Shown here: positions 36,516-45,558 of the stretch, piece after piece | How the letters are laid out: the number at the start of each line of letters is the position of its first letter | Position numbering within the stretch: position 1 is the stretch's first letter | Origin: CAIMUX01 sp964473865 | GTDB lineage: Bacteria; Eisenbacteria; RBG-16-71-46; CAIMUX01 | Reading direction: 5' to 3' | DNA: 64,000 nt | Assembly: GCA_964473865.1 (NCBI GenBank) | Contig: CAYYQN010000012.1 | Coordinates: 1 to 64,000 of the forward strand | The notes under the pieces: model-generated | Seen by the model: the letters and a program-made list of their open reading frames with translations, nothing else | The model's database searches: none | What the model was told of the DNA's origin: nothing | Program-made: the position numbers and the translations under genes

Positions 36516-37661
36516 ATGGATCTGCGTTTCGTCTCCCTCGACGACCGTTATCAGGAGTCTTGGGACTCGTTTGTTGCAGCCAACCCACACGCGTGGCCAG
36601 GCCACGATCGCGCGATCATCGACTTCGAACGCAGCCGCGGTCACGAGTCATTCGCCCACCTGATTCTTGGCGACGAAGGCCAGGTAGTCGCGGTCGCTCC
36701 TCTCTTTCTTCTTAGACAACGGAGGGCTCGCCTCTTTCAGGTGCGCACCCTGAGCACCGGTTCGACCTTGCGCGGTGGCCCACTCCTGCGGGCTGACTCA
36801 TCACCTCGGCAGCGGCAGACGGTCATGGAAACCTGGGCAACGTGGATAACTGCGCTGGCGCGACGTGAACGAGTCGACGAGATACGTGTTGCCTTTCCCC
36901 ATGTCATGGGCGACCGACTTAGTCGTGAGGTATTCGATTACTATCCACTCAGTGATTATGGGTTTCTCGAGCGTGCGCACCTGACAATGCTCATGGATCT
37001 CTCCGCTCCCGGCGACCTGTTCGGCCGTCTTGCCCCAGCGTGCCGGAAGGCCGTTCGCAGGGCCACCAAAGCTGGTGCGGAAGTCGAGGCGGTGACCGAC
37101 CGAGAAACTTGGATGGGCTTCAACGAACTCAACCATGAGTTTTCCAGAAGCAAGGGATTCGCTCCTTTGTCCGAGGAGTCCATGGCGATCCTCTGGGATC
37201 GTTTCGTGGCGCGAGGATTGGCTCACGCGTTCTGCATCCGGTCCAGCCGGCAGGCGATATGTGCGATGATTGTCGTCGGAACACGCCATTCGTGCTATGC
37301 CTGGATCGGCTTTAACCGGATTCCGCGACCGGTGATTGGGGCCTCCAATCTGCTCATGTACAACATCATGGAGTGGTTGCGCGCCACTGGACGTCGTTAC
37401 TTTGAACTGGGATCCGTGGAATTCGATACTCCGGACGCGCGCAGAATCACAGCATTCAAGCGCAGCTTTGGCGGACAGCCGCAATACGGACTGGATGGCG
37501 GACGTATCGTGAACGAAATGAAGGTGGCGTCGATTGACTGGCTACAAGCTCTGGCAGGTCGCTGGAGAGACCGCACGCGGAGTGGCGAGCAATGGGTTGT
37601 GTCCGGGGATGTGGACGCCGACAGCACCAGCGGGAACGGCGCAGCGGTCAGAAGGAAGTAG
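36516..37661 (+). CDS. FemAB-like / CelD-type GNAT acyltransferase 2
   Basis: 381 residues from ATG 36516 (AAGGG nine bases upstream; the longer open frame from 36387 adds 43 residues without homology). Motifs of the BioF2-like fold: NPHAWPGHDRAIIDFERS, VVAVAPLFLLRQ near residue 57, FGRLAPACRKAVRRATKAGAE near 170-190, FNELNHEFSRSKGFAPLS and a C-terminal RRYFELGSVEFDTPDARRI..FKRSFGG, the hallmark of FemAB-like peptidyl/acyl transferases in XrtA-type loci. The donor and acceptor are unknown. It stands alone between two long spacers, with its own apparent promoter region. Confidence 0.83.
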   Translation: MDLRFVSLDDRYQESWDSFVAANPHAWPGHDRAIIDFERSRGHESFAHLILGDEGQVVAVAPLFLLRQRRARLFQVRTLSTGSTLRGGPLLRADSSPRQRQTVMETWATWITALARRERVDEIRVAFPHVMGDRLSREVFDYYPLSDYGFLERAHLTMLMDLSAPGDLFGRLAPACRKAVRRATKAGAEVEAVTDRETWMGFNELNHEFSRSKGFAPLSEESMAILWDRFVARGLAHAFCIRSSRQAICAMIVVGTRHSCYAWIGFNRIPRPVIGASNLLMYNIMEWLRATGRRYFELGSVEFDTPDARRITAFKRSFGGQPQYGLDGGRIVNEMKVASIDWLQALAGRWRDRTRSGEQWVVSGDVDADSTSGNGAAVRRK

Positions 37662-38099
37662 TGTTTGGATGACCGGAGAATAGATGCGTTGCGTGTTGGC
37701 TCGGATCTGAAGGCGCAGGACAGGCGAGGCGCTGTGCGGTGCGGGGGCAGTTCCAGCGAGGGCGATGCCCTCGCGGCGGCGGCGGCGAGTTCTTTGGGAA
37801 GGGGAGGAGCCGGGGATTGAGATGGCTTGGTGCGGAGGAAAGCAGGGACTGAGGAGCTGCAGAGAGCGAAGGGGCACTGCCGGAGCGGGATCGAAGGCCC
37901 CAGAGCAGCAGACCCGCCCGACCCAGGCCCGCGCGCTAAGGACGGATGGGGGGCGATGCAGGTCCATTTCGGGTGGGCTGGTAGCGGGCGATCCGCGGGG
38001 GGCGCGTCGCGTTCATCGCAATCGGGGCTTCAAGTCAGTCATCCAGGCTCGGCAGCGCGGGACGCGGAGGGGTGCGGTCGCGCCTATGTGGTACGTAAC
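37662..38099. other. Spacer before the aminotransferase gene
   Basis: 438 bases with no supported gene. An in-phase open frame upstream of the aminotransferase (from 37827) and a second frame (37765-38103) exist, but both are low-complexity and without a ribosome site. Confidence 0.4.
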
Positions 38100-39365
38100 G
38101 TGAATAGCCGTTCACGGTCCGCCCGCATCGGCCGCAGAGCGATCGGAGAAGCAACACCGGGGCCTGGCCAGCAGGCTGTCAGTGTGTTCCCCAACTTGAA
38201 TTGGCGCGAGGTGCGCTTGCGACGGTCGGAAAGCGATCCGGTCCTGTCTTCCGAGAAGATCCGGCACTACTCATCCGCCCGAGCGGCCCTCTATCATGCT
38301 CTAGGATCGCTGCGCGCGCCGGACGGGACCGTGGTGCTTGTGCCAGCCTATCATTGCGGAGTCGAGGTCGAGGCAGCACTCAGACGGGGCTACAGCGTAG
38401 CATTCTATCGCGTCAGCCGAGATATGACCGCTGACCTTGAGGGTGTACTCAAGCACCCAACAGGCAACATTCGAGCGCTCATGTTGACGCACTACTTCGG
38501 ATTCCCGCAAGACGTCGATACAGTGTTCCGGTTCTGCCAGGAGCATAGCCTCACCTTGATCGAGGACTGCGCGCACGGGTTGTATTCCAGAACAACGGAT
38601 GGCCGCTTCCTGGGAACTGTAGGCCACTTCGGCGCGTTCAGTTACTATAAGAGCTTCTTTCTGCCCAACGGCGGGGGTCTTCTGCTCAACGGTGTCCTGG
38701 GCGCTGAGCCGGCCAAGGGCACCGCGCATTTCGACTGGGAGATTGTCAAGTCAGCCGTAGGTTCTGCCGTAAGATACGAGACGGCGCGTGGGAGCCTCCT
38801 CGGACGTGCAGCCGGAAGATGTTTGCGGCCTCGGGCCGCAGCATCGCGCAGTCTCGGCGTGCCTACCCGCCCGGCGGGAGAAGGTCCGGCCAATACGGAG
38901 CTACCCTGGTACTACGACATTCCGCGGTTCGGCTATGACAAGTCTATCTCGCGCGTGTCCTCGTTTCTCCTGGGTAGAACGGGTTGGCGTGAGAACGTCG
39001 CGCGTCGACGCCAGAACTACGCCGCACTCCTCAATCTACTAGGGGATCTTGAGGGAATCCGACCCGTATTCCCGAACCTGCCCGAAGGGGTTTGCCCCCT
39101 TAGCCTTCCCCTCTATGTGGACGGGAGAGATGGGGTGGAGAAGGTGCTAGCTTCTCAGGGCGTCGAATCGTACGTCTTCGGCCGGCGACCGCATCCTCTA
39201 CTTGATGAGCAGCAGTTTCCCGAGGCGCGCTTCTTGGCAAGTAGCGTGCTATCCCTGCCGGTCCACCAGCAGCTCGGAGCCGGGGATCTGGAGTATGTGG
39301 CGGCTGCGATGAGGAGGGCCTTGGCGCAATGTCGGCGACTCCCGAGATCCGGGTCGGCTATTTAA
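38100..39365 (+). CDS. DegT/DnrJ/EryC1-family PLP enzyme (sugar aminotransferase-like)
   Basis: 421 residues if GTG 38100 is the start; GTG 38184 is also possible and no clear ribosome site decides. The PLP fold is visible: YSSARAALYHALGSL, VVLVPAYHCGVEVEAAL, ALMLTHYFGFPQDVD, IEDCAHGLYS (PLP-contacting Asp) and FGAFSYYKSFFLPNGGGLL with the Schiff-base lysine in SYYKSF. Members usually aminate keto-sugar nucleotides, giving amino-sugars that could feed the deacetylases and acyltransferases here. The small-domain half is divergent, so another DegT-type reaction is possible. Its 3' end overlaps the following GT4 gene by 37 bases. Confidence 0.8.
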   Translation: MNSRSRSARIGRRAIGEATPGPGQQAVSVFPNLNWREVRLRRSESDPVLSSEKIRHYSSARAALYHALGSLRAPDGTVVLVPAYHCGVEVEAALRRGYSVAFYRVSRDMTADLEGVLKHPTGNIRALMLTHYFGFPQDVDTVFRFCQEHSLTLIEDCAHGLYSRTTDGRFLGTVGHFGAFSYYKSFFLPNGGGLLLNGVLGAEPAKGTAHFDWEIVKSAVGSAVRYETARGSLLGRAAGRCLRPRAAASRSLGVPTRPAGEGPANTELPWYYDIPRFGYDKSISRVSSFLLGRTGWRENVARRRQNYAALLNLLGDLEGIRPVFPNLPEGVCPLSLPLYVDGRDGVEKVLASQGVESYVFGRRPHPLLDEQQFPEARFLASSVLSLPVHQQLGAGDLEYVAAAMRRALAQCRRLPRSGSAI

Positions 39366-40459
39366 TAGACATCATCGGTGAGTCTCCCGGCGGAACCGAG
39401 ACGCAGCTGGTGTCCGTGATCCGGCACCTGGACCGGCGATGCTTCGCACCAGAGCTCTATGTGTTGCGCAACTCGGATCTGATTGACAAGAGCATCTGCC
39501 CATTCTACGAGATGCAGGTGACGTCGCTGCTACGGCCATCAACGATCTGCAAGGGCCATAGCCTGGCGGCGTTGTGGCGCAGACATCGCCTGGACATCGT
39601 TCACACACACTTCAGAGAGTCGAATCAACTCGGCGTCCTGCTGGCTAGGGCGGCAGGTGTTGGGGCGGTGATCACAACGAGGCGCAATCAGGGCCATTAT
39701 CGGACGAAGCCGGAGTTGCTCTCCCAGAAGGCGCTCAATCGCCTCACAAGTCTGATCATCGCGAATTCCCGGGACACCATGAGGTGGACGATGAAGACGG
39801 AGGGCGTGCCTGAGGAGAAGATTCGAGTGGTCTATAATGCGATTGACGTGGACCGATTCTGGAGGGTGGCCGATGACGTGCGAAGTCGATACCGTGTCGA
39901 GATCGGAGTCGCTCCGTCGGCTCCTGTCGTTGGCATTGTGGCGAATCTGCGGCCAGTCAAGGCGCTGGACACGTTTGTAAGAGCTGCGGCGATCGTTGCC
40001 GAGGCCTTGCCGGCGGCTCGCTTCCTGGTCATTGGCGAAGGTGATGAGGATCGTGAGGATCTGAGACTTCTGGAGCTCTGCTCGGATCTGAATCTGTCCG
40101 AGAGGCTTCAGTTTCTCGGCCGACGGAAGGATATCCCCGAACTGCTGTCTACTATGAACGTGGGCGTGCTGTCGTCGCGATCGGAGAGCATGCCAAACGC
40201 GGTCGGCGAGTACATGGCCGCTGGACTGCCGGTGGTCAGCACAGATGTGGGTGGCGTATCCGAACTGGTGGAAGACGGCGTCAACGGCTACGTGGTTCCA
40301 GTAGGGGACAGTCGATCGATGGCGGAGCGAATCCTCCAGGTGCTGGCGAACCCTGGCGCGTTCCCGCGTGCGGCCAACGCCCGTAAGATCCGTGAGCTAT
40401 GTGACCCGGGGCGAATCGCCAGGCAGTACGAGGAGATCTATCGGTCGGTTGTGGCGTGA
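39329..40459 (+). CDS. Glycosyltransferase family 4 (GT-B fold) 2
   Basis: 376 residues. N-terminal domain: GYLIDIIGESPGGTETQLVSVI and IVHTHFRESNQLGVLLARAAG. C-terminal domain: RVVYNAIDVDRFW, VGIVANLRPVKALDTFVRAA, then VLSSRSESMPNAVGEYMAAGLPVVSTDVGG, carrying the E-x7-E nucleotide-sugar motif. It is coupled to the DegT-type gene by a 37-base overlap, so the two may make and then use the same amino-sugar; that is inference. Confidence 0.88.
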   Translation: MSATPEIRVGYLIDIIGESPGGTETQLVSVIRHLDRRCFAPELYVLRNSDLIDKSICPFYEMQVTSLLRPSTICKGHSLAALWRRHRLDIVHTHFRESNQLGVLLARAAGVGAVITTRRNQGHYRTKPELLSQKALNRLTSLIIANSRDTMRWTMKTEGVPEEKIRVVYNAIDVDRFWRVADDVRSRYRVEIGVAPSAPVVGIVANLRPVKALDTFVRAAAIVAEALPAARFLVIGEGDEDREDLRLLELCSDLNLSERLQFLGRRKDIPELLSTMNVGVLSSRSESMPNAVGEYMAAGLPVVSTDVGGVSELVEDGVNGYVVPVGDSRSMAERILQVLANPGAFPRAANARKIRELCDPGRIARQYEEIYRSVVA

Positions 40460-40877
40460 GTTGACGTCACAAGAGTGCGAGGTCAGCCCGGACACGAGCG
40501 ACCGGGTGGGTAAGCGGGCAGAGACATCGTCTCATGTACCTCTGCTGCGCTGGCGGGGAGAACTCGTCCGGACGCACGCCAAGTCTTGGAGAGAGGCGCT
40601 TACAGGGTCAGCCCGACCCTCGGAAGTGACGGGTCAGCCCTAGGAGCCTTCCTCTCGGACCCATGCGCGGTACAACCCTCCCTGGCAAGTGCGCGTCTGC
40701 GCGCGGCGGTCTGCGGCTCGAGCTGGAGGGGGGGCTGCGAGCCAAGGTCAAGGAAGGGGTTTGGCCGGAAGCGTCAACGCCGTCTTCCATTGTCCGGTTT
40801 TCGTCGACGTAGGATGTCCACTCTTCTCCGACCGAATTGTCCTGCGATTTCGATCTTCGTTCTTTCGACTCCGGGTT

Positions 40878-41137
40878 CAGCTTCGGGTGACCACCTCCTC
40901 CGGTTCCTTGGGGATGGGGAGCGTGCCGAAAATCCCAGACCGCTTCTTCTCCTTCAGCCGGTAGCTCTCGTCCCTGATGTTCAGAGTCGTGGCGTGGTGG
41001 AGCAGCCGGTCGAGGATGGCGGCGGCCGGGACCTGGTCGTTGAAGATCTCGCCCCAGTCGCCCTGCAGCTGGGCCCCGGGATCGGTCTCGAACCGGACGG
41101 TGGCCCGGCTGGTCCGCGGCCGGCGGACGAGCTCTCA
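40878..41137 (-). pseudogene. IS21 istA-istB deletion fusion
   Basis: An 86-codon open stretch. Its first part reads ATVRFETDPGAQLQGDWGE, the start of the IstA integrase core. It then passes directly into IFNDQVPAAAILDRLLHH and NIRDESYRLKEKK, the C-terminus of the helper ATPase IstB, and stops at TGA 40878-40880. The join falls at a WGE that both proteins share in some family members, so a deletion through short homology is likely. Neither protein can be functional. Confidence 0.6.
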
Positions 41138-41320
41138 GACATCTGGGGTCACAGACTACTTCCGGCCATGGGATGCCCTCCTCGGTTTCCGCGTGGAGCC
41201 GCAAAGGTGTCCTGTCGGGCAGAAACGGCCGCGTCCGGTCGTTCCCTGTGCCTCCTCGTCTCGCGCGCCCGGGGTCCAAGGGTGGCCCCGGGAGGAGGCT
41301 CTGTTCCTTCCCCGTCAACC

Positions 41321-41410
41321 GACCGGGTGGCTCCCTCTCGGTGAACATCAGTGGCTCCCTATGAGGGGACATGGGTGGCCGCCTATGGGGTAGACATCCT
41401 GGCTCCCCAT
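41321..41410 (-). repeat. Four 24-bp-spaced terminal repeats of the IS21 left end
   Basis: TGGC recurs at 41328, 41352, 41376 and 41400, exactly 24 bases apart, inside longer imperfect copies such as ACATCAGTGGCTCCCTAT (41345-41362) and ACATGGGTGGCCGCCTAT (41369-41386). IS21-family ends are known for multiple internal transposase-binding repeats, which this fits. Confidence 0.65.
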
Positions 41411-41420
41411 CCGTGAACAT

Positions 41421-41575
41421 GGTCGCGAATATGGGCTGGACGCTGACACCGGGCGCTCCGTCATCCGGGTGGAGAAGTCAGGCTCCTGGAAGAGAAGAGT
41501 CCCGGACTCGCTCGTGACCTTACCGGCGTCGAACGCCGCCTCCACGATCCGGCGACCAGGACCTTGGCACTTCCG
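41421..41575 (-). pseudogene. IS1380-like transposase fragment interrupted by the IS21 left end
   Basis: The minus strand reads IVEAAFDAGKVTSESG, TLLFQEPDFSTRMTERP and VSASSPYSR, resembling the N-terminus of IS1380-family transposases (F-D-A..VTS-GG..LL-E...T-E). The reading frame then runs straight into the IS21 terminal repeats at 41419. Only about 50 codons remain and the match is short, so the family call is tentative. Confidence 0.4.
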
Positions 41576-41723
41576 CTGGATCGGGGCACACCAGCTTTGT
41601 CTCGGGCGGGTCTCTGGGTCTATCCGAGGCACATAGACGACATCCTCTCATGATGTCCACCCGCCCGCTGCTACGTCTGATGATGAGCGATCCGGGCCAG
41701 CTACCGAGTCCGCGTTCTGGGGT

Positions 41724-43211
41724 TCATGTAGAAACCGGGTAGGACGTCGGCCGAATCGCGGGGACCGAACTCGGTCCATCCAGTCGAGCGATGGCGAGCG
41801 TGAATCCTCCGTAGACGTACCAGGTGTAACGAAGGAAGCTGTGGCCGAATACGCCAGTAACCAAAAGGACAACAACCCCCGCGGCGAATCCGCTCAATGC
41901 CGCTCGCTCCAATCCCCAGTGCGGGTCATCAGCCGGGAGGAGTCGGAAGGCACGGCGATTCTGACACAGGATCTGTACTAGAAACCCGAAGAAAGCCGCC
42001 GCCCCGAGAAGCCCAAGCTCGGCGGGAACTTGTACATACAGGCTGTGCGCCTGAAGCCAGCTCCGATGCGACTCTGGTGAGTAACCCATAGCGTGCGCGG
42101 TTCCGAAACAAGACACGCCGACGCCGGTCAGAGGTCGATCCATCGTCATTCTCACACCGGCCTTCCAGGCTTCGACGCGACCACGGGACGACGCGTCGAG
42201 CGCGGACGCGCCAATTGTGGAATAGCGGGCTTTGTACTGACCTGGCAGCAGTACGAGCCCAAAGAGAATGGCTGCGGTTCCGAGAACGCCCACGAGGAGA
42301 CGACGACGTGTGTGCCAGAAAAGGAAGAAGAGTCCGGCAAGGAATCCAAGCATTCCAGAACGGGACCCCGTGAGCGACAGGGTAACCGTGAGCAGAAGCG
42401 CGGCGGCAGCTGCGACAGACCGCACCCACCGCAGGCTACGCTGTACTGCGAGGAGAAGAAGAAGCGGAACTGCTGCTGCAAGCGTCGCCGCCAGGGCGTT
42501 GGGATCACCTCCGGCTGTGCTCTGGCCCATTGCCCGGTCGATGCCCTGCGCGACCATGACGTTTCCGGAGACGTATGCCCTCAATGCGTCAAAGGCGACC
42601 TTGCCAATGGACGCCAGGAAGAAGAACAGATACACCCGAAGGCGCAGACGAGTGGTCACCAGGTGGACGACGAGCAGATACCACCCGACGATCTTCAGAA
42701 AGTCCACAAGGCCACCCACCGCGGCGGAGCGCCAAAAGGAGAAAGGAACGGACACCAGAACCGTGACCAGTACGAGCAGGAGAAGGCGCGTCTGTCTCGT
42801 ATTGTCGAGGAAGAGGTGGCCACGCGTCTGATATTGATGGAGAAACATGCCAACGAGTGTGATGATGCCGACGATACGCTCTGCATGCAGAGAGTCGAGG
42901 ACGGGGTACACTTCACCCGGCCGCCACATGAAGAGAACAGTGTAGACCAGCAGTCCAAGGAAGGGCCGGGTCAGCAGGAGGTAGGCGCTTACGGCGGAAA
43001 GAACGGCAGCAAAGGCGAGCAGTGGAGGAAAGTGGCACACGGCGAGGCCGGCCCCGACGCTGGCGAGCAGGGCTATGACAATGAAGGCGAAGCGGCGGCG
43101 GTCGCTGGCGACGCTTGGGGACAGGTCCGGGCGGTGAGCAGTCTTCAACGAGGAGAGGGAGCCGGCGGAAGCCGATCCGGGTTCCGAGCCGTTTCTTCCT
43201 GAGGGAGTCAC
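41724..43211 (-). CDS. Wzy/O-antigen-ligase-like polymerase
   Basis: 495 residues with about twelve membrane segments and the PF04932-type region: LSLTGSRSGMLGFLAGLF near residue 280-297, then a large loop with GRVEAWKAGVRMTMDRPLTGVGVSCFGTAH and SWLQAHSLYVQVPAELGLLG, containing the conserved Arg and His of Wzy/WaaL enzymes. It could be the repeat-unit polymerase for the Wzx in this island, or an exosortase-A-associated glycan ligase. The start is GTG at 43211, overlapping the stop of the upstream acyltransferase (GTGA). The first 35 residues are polar and probably cytoplasmic. Confidence 0.85.
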   Translation of the reverse strand: MTPSGRNGSEPGSASAGSLSSLKTAHRPDLSPSVASDRRRFAFIVIALLASVGAGLAVCHFPPLLAFAAVLSAVSAYLLLTRPFLGLLVYTVLFMWRPGEVYPVLDSLHAERIVGIITLVGMFLHQYQTRGHLFLDNTRQTRLLLLVLVTVLVSVPFSFWRSAAVGGLVDFLKIVGWYLLVVHLVTTRLRLRVYLFFFLASIGKVAFDALRAYVSGNVMVAQGIDRAMGQSTAGGDPNALAATLAAAVPLLLLLAVQRSLRWVRSVAAAAALLLTVTLSLTGSRSGMLGFLAGLFFLFWHTRRRLLVGVLGTAAILFGLVLLPGQYKARYSTIGASALDASSRGRVEAWKAGVRMTMDRPLTGVGVSCFGTAHAMGYSPESHRSWLQAHSLYVQVPAELGLLGAAAFFGFLVQILCQNRRAFRLLPADDPHWGLERAALSGFAAGVVVLLVTGVFGHSFLRYTWYVYGGFTLAIARLDGPSSVPAIRPTSYPVST

Positions 43212-44434
43212 AAGGAATAGTCGTCCTTCGACTGCGCTGCGGTGCGCTGGATCGTGATTGGGTCTGTATCCGGTCTCCCGGGAGCAGGAGTACCGCTACG
43301 CCTGACCGAGGTGAGGAACTGGCGCGCCTGCTGGGCGCGCCGTAGCCAACCCACTCTTGCTGCAGCTAGACGTCGGGTGGGGTTGACGACCTGCCAGTCG
43401 GAGAGTGGCCGGACGTCGGTCGCTAGTTGGCGTTTGAGGAAGTTGTCTCCTGGCAGCAGGTCGAACCGTTGGGTGCCATGGTGCGCGATCTCCTTTTCGA
43501 TGGCGTGCAAGTGCAGTAGTCTGCTGGGCGAGAGAGAGGCGAACTGGGGGGCCATGGCCGTGAGATGGGCAAAGTAGGTTCGTTCGGCGTGGAACCCAAG
43601 AATGAACGAGGCTAGGGTGCCGTCGACCTTGAGCAGGTAGTGCCTCCCCGAGCCCGTAATCTGCGCCCAGCCCAGAAGTGCGAGGAATGCCTTTCGCGCC
43701 TCAGGTTGGTCGAATAGGGAAACGCGTGAACGACCAGCTTCCCGAAGCAGCGCCTGGCGGTTGCGGTGCAGCATTTCGATCTGGGCGAGTTCGAGATCGC
43801 TAAGGCTCGCGGTGGAGATCCACTCTACACGGGAGTACTGGCTCTCCAACCGCGCATGCCAGCGTCTGAGTTTGTCGCGGGTGGTGCGAGAGAATCTTCG
43901 CATGTAGGTATCCGCGCTTGGCGGCAGCAGCAACCAAGGGTTGCCCACCGCGGCCGGCATGACCTGACCGGTTGGAAACCGCCGGTGCCAGTGCACAGCT
44001 TCCTCGGTGTCCGCGGGCATCAGGGTGAAGTCCAGAAGATCCCAGCGCTCTCGGGCCGTCCCGAGGAGAAACGAAGCCAGCGCGTCGACGACCGCAGCAA
44101 TCGATTCCCCCGCGGCGACGAGGCAGCCTGGGCCGCTGCTCGACAGGGATCCTCCAATCCGTCCGAGACTGGAGAGCTTCACAACACCGCCCTTGAACCA
44201 AGGCTTTGGCTCCCGTGCCAGCGGCAGGAGGCCGACCAGCCGACCAGCCCGCCACACCGAGACAAAGACCGGCCGGATCGGACGCGGACAGTATACGGGC
44301 AGGAGACAGCGTAGCCAGCCGGTTCGGTAGAACAAGGCGCAGTCGCCGCATTTGGACAAGAACTCGTCATAGACCGGGCCGAGATGCTCCAGGTCCTGCA
44401 ATTCACCTTGCCATCGGACCAACAGCGGTTCCAT
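43208..44434 (-). CDS. FemAB-like / CelD-type GNAT acyltransferase 3
   Basis: 408 residues from the ATG at 44434; the open frame extends to 44758 but without homology. BioF2-like motifs: FYRTGWLRCLLPVYCP, LVGLLPLAREPKPW near 72, YMRRFSRTTRDKLRRWHARLE near 185-205, IEMLHRNRQALLREAG, ASFILGFHAERTYFAHLTA and HGTQRFDLLPGDNFLKRQLA at the end. The last motif matches the FDLLPGD..YK..W of CelD/BcsL proteins. It is coupled to the Wzy-like gene by a GTGA overlap, suggesting that acylation and polymerisation act on the same glycan. Confidence 0.83.
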   Translation of the reverse strand: MEPLLVRWQGELQDLEHLGPVYDEFLSKCGDCALFYRTGWLRCLLPVYCPRPIRPVFVSVWRAGRLVGLLPLAREPKPWFKGGVVKLSSLGRIGGSLSSSGPGCLVAAGESIAAVVDALASFLLGTARERWDLLDFTLMPADTEEAVHWHRRFPTGQVMPAAVGNPWLLLPPSADTYMRRFSRTTRDKLRRWHARLESQYSRVEWISTASLSDLELAQIEMLHRNRQALLREAGRSRVSLFDQPEARKAFLALLGWAQITGSGRHYLLKVDGTLASFILGFHAERTYFAHLTAMAPQFASLSPSRLLHLHAIEKEIAHHGTQRFDLLPGDNFLKRQLATDVRPLSDWQVVNPTRRLAAARVGWLRRAQQARQFLTSVRRSGTPAPGRPDTDPITIQRTAAQSKDDYSL

Positions 44435-45558
44435 GGTCTCAATCTGGGCTCCGCGCTTCTTTGATATCGGCCGGTCCGACCGGGCAGTCGTCGACTCCGA
44501 CTCGCTCCGAACCGTTCGGTATGATCGGGCACAAGGATGCGAGGCGCTGCCAGGCCTTGCTTGATGGGGGCCGGTTGCTCTGAGATTGGGGTCTGAGGTC
44601 GATCGGGTGCGAGCCCGACGGCCGACATTGAGACGTAAAACCTGATGACATCGACGGCATCCTCCCCGTGTTGTCACCAGGGCCGCCACGAGTCGAAAGC
44701 GTCCAACGGGGCCACTCCCAACCCATGCACCCGCCGGCCGGTTGGGCGGTAACTGCATGAACGCCTTGCCGGGCCAGTGTCTCTCGCCATCCAGGATTCG
44801 GGGACCATCACATGGTGAGCCTAGAGCAGCCGTGGCGGAAGTTCAATTCGCTTCTTCCACCCGGGCGATCTAGCTGGCGGAGCAAGGCTGCCATGGCCTG
44901 ATCGACGTCTTGGATCTTGCTGGAGCGCCCGCACAGGTACCTTGGCCTACCGTCGGGAGTGTGGATTCGGTGTTCGGTGGGTCAACGAGGGAGCCCGGAA
45001 GGCGCTCGGTAGTCGTGCTCCACCGGCAACCTGCCCTCGCGATCCACCGAAGCCCGGGTTGCCCCCAAGGTCTCGGGAGACGTGGGTGTTCCCGAGGTGG
45101 CGGTCGTGTCTCGGTGTTGGACAGGGCCGGCTCAGGTCCGCAGCCAACCACGTCCATATGGAGCGACCGGCTCCGGGTTCGTGGACGAGCGGGCCATCGA
45201 TGCGAGTGACCATCGTATGCGGAGTTGAGACAGGCCGGTCATGGGGGATTCGATCCCGCGGGTCGGGATCGTTATTCAAGAGCGGGAGCTGGTGACTGCG
45301 GTTCTGCGCGGGCGGGAGAAGGTGTCTCAGAGCAGCCGGTTGCCAGACAGGGACCGAGCGTTGGGTCGCTGGGCATCTCGGCGGGCAGAAAGCGGGTCAA
45401 GCCCGAACCGCGAGGCAGTCGGATCGTAGCCGCGGCCACGAAGGGATCTGACAGAGGGCCGCACCGCATGGTCCGGCCGCAACTCCGCTTGAGCCTTCGT
45501 GCCGCTTCTGCCGCCCGTGCTTGGCCAAGTGCCCTCGCCCGATTCTGCAACAGGCGAT
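44435..45558. other. Spacer left of the IS630 remnant
   Basis: About 1.1 kb with no gene I can support. Open frames on both strands (for example 44870-45295) are short, arginine/proline-rich and without motifs. Part of it (about 45270-45558) may be the 3' flank of the IS630 element; I could not find its terminal inverted repeat. Confidence 0.4.

Larger units (their letters stand above)
40605..41419 (-). mobile_element. IS21-family remnant
   Basis: On the minus strand the element runs from a multi-copy left end (TGTTCACGG at 41419; four TGGC-centred repeats) through a fused istA/istB fragment to a probable right end with two GGGTCAGCCC copies (40605-40614 and 40631-40640 on the plus strand). 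A full IS21 element is about 2-2.5 kb, so about two thirds is missing. The left boundary is better supported than the right. Confidence 0.55.
40460..41723. other. Spacer with decayed insertion sequences between GT4 and Wzy genes
   Basis: Besides the IS21 and IS1380-like remnants listed separately I see no gene in these 1.26 kb. The stretches 40460-40600 and 41580-41723 hold nothing recognisable. Confidence 0.5.

Noticed and set aside
37827..38099. Longer N-terminus for the DegT-type enzyme
   Set aside because: About 90 extra residues without homology or ribosome site; the PLP fold starts after 38184.
42093..43202. 369-residue plus-strand frame
   Set aside because: Hydrophilic shadow of the Wzy-like membrane protein gene.
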